Of a stretch of DNA of 12,500 nucleotides, positions 7,955 through 12,500 are shown one piece after another (the first letter of the stretch is position 1; every line of letters begins with the position of its first letter). The position numbers and the translations under genes are program-made. Source of the DNA: Neocallimastix lanati (nom. inval.) (taxonomy: Eukaryota > Neocallimastigomycota > Neocallimastigomycetes > Neocallimastigales > Neocallimastigaceae); assembly GCA_016946835.1 (NCBI GenBank), contig JACVTC010000241.1:32501-45000 (forward strand). Direction: 5' to 3'. Below the pieces are notes generated by a model that ran no database searches, was not told where the DNA came from, and saw only the letters and a list, made by a program, of their open reading frames with translations.

Positions 7955-8006
7955 AATTAACACAAAAAAGGCACTTTTAATTAAAAGTGCCTTTTTTGTT
8001 TTAATT
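7955..8006. repeat. Near-perfect 52-bp palindrome with GGCAC/GTGCC core
   Basis: The 26-base arms 7955-7980 and 7981-8006 are reverse complements at 25 of 26 positions with no spacer; the only mismatch is C7961 against T8000. The inner arm is acaaaaaaggcacttttaa. The GGCAC core is unusually G/C-rich for its surroundings. As RNA it would form a stem followed by a U run, resembling a bidirectional bacterial intrinsic terminator. As DNA it would form a cruciform, or could be two head-to-head terminal inverted repeats of a small DNA element. There is no adjacent gene to terminate. Confidence 0.9.
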
Positions 8007-8111
8007 CATTATCAATGATTTAACAATATAAAGGAAAATAAATTTTTGTTTTTCATTAACCAATAGGAAAAAAGATAAATTTTAATTTATAAAATTAGAA
8101 AGATATATTAA

Positions 8112-8133
8112 TTTTTTTTTTTTTTTTTTTTTT
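8112..8133. repeat. Poly-T run (22 nt)
   Basis: Twenty-two consecutive T in unique A/T-rich sequence, about 105 bases right of the palindrome. Confidence 0.95.
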
Positions 8134-8696
8134 GGATAAATTTATAAATATATTTTCTTTTAAAAATAAAAAAATTATGTATCATACTTAATAGATAACA
8201 TTGGAATAAATGAATGATCAATTAAAATATTTTAGAAAAAGAATTTATATATATATCAAGAAGAATTAAAATGAGTAAACGCTTTTATCTAATATAATTA
8301 AATAATAAGAAAAGAAATAAAAAATGATTGAATATTTAATGGTTATATTATTAATATTAATATTTATATCAATATTAATAATTATACACTTTTTTTTTTT
8401 CGGTTTTAAATATATAAACTATATTATTGTGATAAAACTTTGACTAGTTTTGAAATGAAAATAAAAAAAATACATATTAAAATGTTAGGAATTAAAATTT
8501 AAAACATTTAACAAAATAATTAAAAATTAAAATAAAAAAAATAATAAAAAATATAAAATTAAAAAATAAAATAATTGATATTTAAAAAAAAATAAAAAAA
8601 TAAAAAAATAATATTATATTATAATATTATATAAATAATAAAAAATTAATAATAATAATACTATTTCATTATTATTTAATTAATTAATCTTATATA

Positions 8697-8742
8697 TTCC
8701 TTTTATATTTCTTAAAAAATTCCTTTTATATTTCTTAAAAAA
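8697..8742. repeat. Exact 23-bp tandem duplication
   Basis: Two consecutive identical 23-base units, each beginning ttccttttatatttcttaaa. The unit contains C/C pairs, so exact duplication is unlikely to be chance A/T similarity; it points to a recent slippage or repair event. Confidence 0.9.
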
Positions 8743-8942
8743 TATAAAATTATATATATATTATAAATACAGAATATCAACTCGGTTTTTACTCGATTTA
8801 ATTAGATGAATTTTTAATTTTTTTTGTTAAAAATTATTGTATATATTTAAAATTTATATAGAACAATCCTCGATATTTATTGGTTAAAAAAGAAATTTCA
8901 AATTTCATTCCATTTTATTGAACAAAATTTTTAAAATGATAC

Positions 8943-9056
8943 TTTATTTATTTATTTATTTATTTATTTATTCACCCATAAATGAGAAAAGTTTAGAAAT
9001 CCTATTGCCATCTTCTTTCATTATTTCCCAGTCTAATAAATAAATAAATAAATAAA
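8943..9056. repeat. (TTTA)7 and (AAAT)5 facing inverted pair
   Basis: TTTA units at 8943-8972 face AAAT units at 9035-9056 across a 62-base, more mixed-composition loop. The two runs can pair over about 20 bases. This may be chance, because both tetramers are common here, or a foldback-type footprint. Confidence 0.6.
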
Positions 9057-9167
9057 AAATAGGTACTTTTTTTAAATAAATGAATCAATAACTCAATTTA
9101 AACAATTAATATTAATTTATTTTTACTCTTAATGGTTTAACTTAAGCTCATTATATTGAAATAACCA

Positions 9168-9474
9168 ATGACCAAAATTCAAAGGAAATCAACACTCTAT
9201 TTTTTAGTTTTATCCCCCCAAAAAATGAAAACCTTATTATTTTCTGCAATTCAAAATAAATCAATTAAAGACTTAGCTAGACGTAGGTTAGAAGAAGAAA
9301 AAGTTACTACTGATGAAATTAAAATTATTCCAAAAAAAAAAAAAAACTTATGATTGGCATATGCTCCAATTATCCTGTAATTAAGTATTTTTTTCCAGAA
9401 GACCCTTTATTTCTAATGTAAAACCTATTTATTTACAATCCAGTAAGAAAGTTATTGAAACTATTTTAAATTAA
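9168..9474 (+). pseudogene. Coding-like fragments of unrecognised gene, probably part of a retroelement relic
   Basis: An ATG at 9168 opens 61 codons (stop at 9351-9353) with convincing coding composition in its second half, SIKDLARRRLEEEKVTTDEI at about residues 32-51, ending in a poly-Lys tail encoded by an A15 run. A second open piece in another frame (9385-9474) reads RRPFISNVKPIYLQSSKKVI and closes at TAA. The A run is a likely site of the frame change. The following 180 bases are TA and poly-T repeats, after which a retrotransposon gag domain relic starts at 9657. The order and spacing make it plausible that these pieces are the N-terminal part of the same element, but no motif proves it. 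An independent decayed host gene is equally possible. Confidence 0.35.
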
Positions 9475-9559
9475 TTCAAAAAAAAAAAATTAATTTTATT
9501 AATTTAAATCTATAAATTATATATGATTGATCATTTAAAGAATTTATATATCTAATATA

Positions 9560-9592
<33 letters not shown>

Positions 9593-9656
9593 CTAACTAA
9601 TATAATACTCTTATTTTAATATCTTCTTAATAATTTATTTTTGAATATTATATAAG

Positions 9657-9872
9657 GATGATAAACCACCTGCTACTCTAAAGGAATTAACTAGTGGATT
9701 TTGAAAAGAATATAAAGGAATTACTAATACAAAACATGCAAAAATCCAACTTGCCAAAATTAAACATAATTATGTGGATATCAGTGATTATACAGAAAAG
9801 ATTAAAAATCTTTCGCTCTCTTTCGCTTGGGATGAAAAAGATTAACTTTTATTATTTTATAGAAAGATTTAA
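9657..9872 (+). pseudogene. Ty3/gypsy-type gag (Retrotrans_gag domain) relic with internal stops
   Basis: The frame of 9657 reads DDKPPATLKELTSGF, a TGA, then KEYKGITNTKHAKIQLAKIK, then HNYVDISDYTEKIKNLSLSF and AWDEKD, a TAA at 9843-9845, and LLLFYRKI before TAA 9870-9872. The spacing matches the conserved core of LTR-retrotransposon capsid proteins: F-x-x-x-[FY] at the start, an A-x-x-[QK]-L-x-x-[IL]-[KR]-Q-like helix, S-x-Y, Leu at Tyr+7, Trp at Tyr+13, Phe at Trp+9 and a hydrophobic residue at Trp+13. Only this roughly 70-residue domain survives; no zinc knuckle, protease, reverse transcriptase or integrase follows, and no LTR was identified. Two in-frame stops make it non-functional. A different frame starting at GTG 9694 stays open through the region but is a shadow. 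Confidence 0.65.
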
Positions 9873-9944
9873 AAAAGAAAGAGTAAATTTAAAAAAGAAA
9901 GAGTAAATTTAAAAAGAAAGAGTAAATTTAAAAAGAAAGAGTAA
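9867..9944. repeat. Four-copy 19-20-bp tandem repeat at the end of the gag relic
   Basis: Units of atttaaaaaagaaagagtaa, lengths 20, 20, 19 and 19 bases; the last two have lost one A. The first unit begins inside the last codons of the gag relic, so the gag sequence was cut off or overwritten by repeat expansion exactly here. Confidence 0.9.
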
Positions 9945-11216
9945 AAATGGAATCATTTCTTACCAAATTTATATTAAGTGTATTTTTATGAGAATTCTTT
10001 AAAAACTAATCAATAAATCAAATTATCTAGTACAAATAATCTTAAGAAAACATTCTCACTCTCCTCGATTTAATAAGAATTCAACAACTTATATAATAAT
10101 AATAATTCTTTTTTATATAATCATATAAAGTTTTTATGGTTATTTTTCTTTAAAATATGTAAAAATATTATGAATAAAAAATAAAGCTATAATAATATGA
10201 TTTACCTATCATATTTAGAGTTACCATTAAAAAAAAAAATAGATATATATAAGCATGACACTAAATTATATATATAAAGAACTATTAGTATAAATTCAAA
10301 ATCAGATTAATATTAATAATATATTAGGTGAACAATGTATATATATATTTATATATTTTTGAAATAAAAAAATGTATTTCTTTATATCAAATAAAATTAT
10401 ATATATATATATATAATTTATATGAATTTAATATATAAGTTAAATCAAAAAAACCAAATTGGTAAGTTCAAAGAAAGAGAATTAAAAATTGGAGATATAT
10501 ATATAGATGAATATTAAATTTAAATTTGATAATGAAGGAAATGCTAAGTAGTATATAAATTAATTCATAAAATAAAAATAAAAGTAAAAAAATAAAATGG
10601 TTTAAATCTATAATTTTATATTAATAATATAATTATTAAAAAAACATATTAATAATTATAATATATTAAAGTATAATTAGAAAAAAAAGGAATCTTTTAT
10701 TTTATTTTTTTTTAAAAAGCTGTTCCTTTATATACTTTAGGATCTTTAGTAAAATATGAATAAAGGAATGATATTAGTGAAAAAATACATTGGATTATAT
10801 TATCAATAATTATTAGCAAGAGAAAAAAAAATTTTTATTTAAAATTATAGTGGAAATAGATTATTATATATTATTATATATTATTATTTAGAATTCCTTT
10901 ATTATTATTATTATTATTTATATTATTTTAATATTAAAGACAATTTATATTTATATACATATAAAATATTAGACAAAAAAAAATAAAACTTTTTTTCATT
11001 CCATAAAAAAAAATAAAAAAGATATATATATATGAATAAAAGACAATATTTAAATGTATGTATTTCTCCATTTATTTAGTTATCTAATTATCCATCAACA
11101 CATCAACTCAAAAAAGTTTAAAAAAAAAAAAAAGAAAATTAAAAAATAAATTAAATTTATAAATAAAAAAATAAAATAAAAAATAAAATAAAAAAGGATT
11201 AAATTAAAAAATTGAC

Positions 11217-11302
11217 TTTTTTTATTTATTTATTTATTTATTTATTATTTATTTATTTATTATTTATTTATTTCTTTATTATTTATTTATTTATTTATTT
11301 AT
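11217..11302. repeat. Mixed TTTA tetramer / TTATTTA heptamer tract
   Basis: TTTA repeats are interrupted three times by ttattattta steps, so tetramer and heptamer phases alternate. This illustrates how the heptamer (TTTA plus TTA) can arise from the tetramer. Confidence 0.85.
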
Positions 11303-11724
11303 AATTAATTCATTAATTAAATAGTAATAAAAAAAATTAAAAATAAAAAATTAAAAATAGAAAATAAAATTATAAAATAATATTTATTATTAGTATTATT
11401 ATCATTATTCATTATCATCATTATTATTTTTTATTTATATATTTTATTTTTTATTTAAAAAAAAAAACCAAAGGTATTTGTTCTAATAAAAATTAAAAAA
11501 AAAAAAAAAAAATAGAAATAGAAATAGTTATACTTTATATATATATATATATATATGAAATAAAAACATAATTACATTAGTTAATGTTTTTAAATAAAAT
11601 AAAAATATTTCATATATATAATATGTAATATTTATGAGGGCTTGTTTTTAAATTTTAACATAAATAAATTTTGTTACATTTAGTTTTTATAATTTAAAAA
11701 TTTTTATACTCTGTAGAAACGTAG

Positions 11725-11747
11725 AAAAAAAAAAAAAAAAAAAAAAA
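11725..11747. repeat. Poly-A run (23 nt)
   Basis: Twenty-three consecutive A after gaaacgtag. There is no evident retroposed sequence to its left, so it is treated as a homopolymer rather than a poly-A tail. Confidence 0.9.
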
Positions 11748-12241
11748 CTAAAAAGAGGTTTTTATTAAATTTATCATTATCTTTCTTTCTTTATTTTATT
11801 TTATTTTATCTAATTGCATTGTATTTCTTAACAAATATAAATTATATAATATTTTCATTTTTTATATTTTTTATTTTTATGATAAAACAAAAAATATATC
11901 ATTATATATAAATATAATAATATTTGATTATTACTATTTCTTTTATGATAAATAAAAATTTAATAAAAACTAAAAATTATAATTCAATTTTATATTTTTA
12001 TTTTATTTTTTTTTATCTATTACATAATATCTGTTTTAGACCGTCTCTTTTTTCTTTATCATAATTTTGTATATCTATATATCTATATCTGTATTTATAT
12101 AAATGAATTATTAAATTATTATCATTATTATTTAGACAATAAGAATTTAATTTCTAAATTTTAAAAAAAAAAAGTTTTTTTTTTTTTTAATAATTCTTAA
12201 TTAATTATTAAATTAATTAATTAATAATTTTTAATTATTCA

Positions 12242-12500
12242 ATGCAAGATATAACTATTCCTGAAAAAGCCTTTTTATTAAAAAACGAAGGAAAGAATAA
12301 TATATTAAATGATAGAATAATAGCATTAAATAATAAAAAACTTTTAAATTGTCAAATATTAAACGAAAATTTAAAAAAAAATTTAGTTTCCGAAGTTAAT
12401 GTATATTGTTTTAACTTCACTTACCAACAAAAATCAGTAATTGTTACATTAAATACCGATGAATCAAATATAATAGAAAAAACAGCATTGATACCTGATG
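12242..12500 (+). CDS. Unrecognised protein, N-terminal part, cut by right edge
   Basis: An ATG at 12242 (context attcaATGcaa) opens at least 86 codons with no stop to the window end. The translation begins MQDITIPEKAFLLKNEGKNN and later has the segments CQILNENLKKNLVSEVNVYC and KSVIVTLNTDESNIIEKTAL. Codon use (gaa, gaa-gga-aag, acc-gat, tcc-gaa) and the balanced charge pattern are clearly coding and contrast with the A/T desert upstream. The second half alternates hydrophobic residues as in beta strands (VNVYCFNF, SVIVTLN). There is no signal peptide or membrane segment. No family is recognised. The start is chosen because it is the first ATG of the open frame and the upstream sequence is taat/aatt repeats. 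Confidence 0.7.
   Translation, partial: MQDITIPEKAFLLKNEGKNNILNDRIIALNNKKLLNCQILNENLKKNLVSEVNVYCFNFTYQQKSVIVTLNTDESNIIEKTALIPD

Larger units (their letters stand above)
8007..9167. other. Intergenic A/T-rich region, no gene seen
   Basis: It contains a T22 run at 8112-8133, a 12-bp inverted repeat around 8347-8382, AT palindromes near 8610-8635, a 23-bp tandem duplication at 8697-8742 and a TTTA/AAAT inverted pair at 8943-9056. The least A/T-biased part is 8970-9033, between that pair, but it has no open frame of note. No RNA gene or promoter can be singled out. Confidence 0.6.
9945..12241. other. Long A/T-rich intergenic region, no supported gene
   Basis: No convincing gene in 2.3 kb. A 31-codon frame at 10422-10517 has unusually balanced composition (GKFKERELKIGDIYIDEY at its end) and may be a transposon crumb; it is too short to call. 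Simple repeats include TA runs (for example 10398-10414 and 11535-11556), (TTTA)n with heptamers at 11217-11302, A18 at 11495-11512 and A23 at 11725-11747. The final few hundred bases should hold the promoter and 5' UTR of the gene starting at 12242. Confidence 0.6.

Noticed and set aside
7955-8006. Bacterial rho-independent terminator, as proof of a transferred bacterial segment
   Set aside because: The shape fits, but no bacterial-like gene is next to it and the genome looks eukaryotic; it is kept only as one hypothesis.
9694-9906. 70-codon open frame from GTG
   Set aside because: It overlaps the gag relic in another frame; only the 9657 frame shows the conserved capsid spacing.
11725-11747. 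Poly-A tail of a retroposed gene or LINE
   Set aside because: The sequence to its left has no coding or conserved content and similar homopolymers occur throughout the window.
1-12500. tRNA, rRNA, riboswitch or replication-origin signals
   Set aside because: No tRNA-like B-box or cloverleaf, no rRNA-like conserved stretch and no defined origin motif was seen by eye. A covariance-model scan (tRNAscan, Rfam) would settle it.

Overview
The window looks like nuclear DNA of an extremely AT-rich eukaryote. The best fit is an anaerobic gut fungus (Neocallimastigomycota). The evidence is general: near-total A/T intergenic DNA, dense micro- and minisatellites, many homopolymer runs of 18-27 bases, a Pro/Ser/Thr/Asn-rich RNA-binding protein with a probable intron, short 'aaaaATG' start contexts, and a decayed Ty3/gypsy-type gag. 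Dictyostelium-like or other AT-rich protists are not excluded. No bacterial operon structure, rRNA, tRNA or CRISPR array was seen.

Layout. (1) Positions 1-1102, minus strand: the first exon of an RRM protein resembling the RBMS/MSSP family. The exon appears to end inside the RRM at a GTAAAT donor, and the rest of the gene lies beyond the left edge. (2) 1103-2916: an A/T-rich divergent intergenic region with simple repeats. (3) 2917-4224, plus strand: a 234-codon open frame followed by a same-frame continuation after a TAA, then an apparent -1 and a compensating +1 shift. This reads as one damaged gene of about 435 codons, of unknown family with faint ankyrin-like hints. (4) 4342-7920: a satellite-rich block of three large heptamer TAAATAA arrays (two in one orientation, the third inverted), a degenerate fourth, and a pentamer TAAAA array with a repeated 'tgaagtaat' cassette. 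(5) 7403-7708: a weak, stop-ridden coding remnant. (6) 7955-8006: a nearly perfect 52-bp palindrome with a GGCAC/GTGCC core, the most structured non-repeat element here. (7) 9168-9944: fragments of coding-like sequence, a recognisable retrotransposon gag-domain relic and a 19-20-bp tandem repeat directly after it. (8) 9945-12241: non-coding A/T-rich DNA. (9) 12242-12500, plus strand: the start of an unrecognised gene cut by the right edge.

The intact coding material is limited to the two edge genes and the first part of the central gene. Nothing suggests that these genes act together. The window is best read as a gene-poor, satellite- and transposon-eroded interval between genes. No convincing new multi-gene system was found. 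The items most worth checking are the palindrome, the higher-order structure of the heptamer and pentamer arrays, and whether the central broken gene is a true pseudogene or an assembly artefact.
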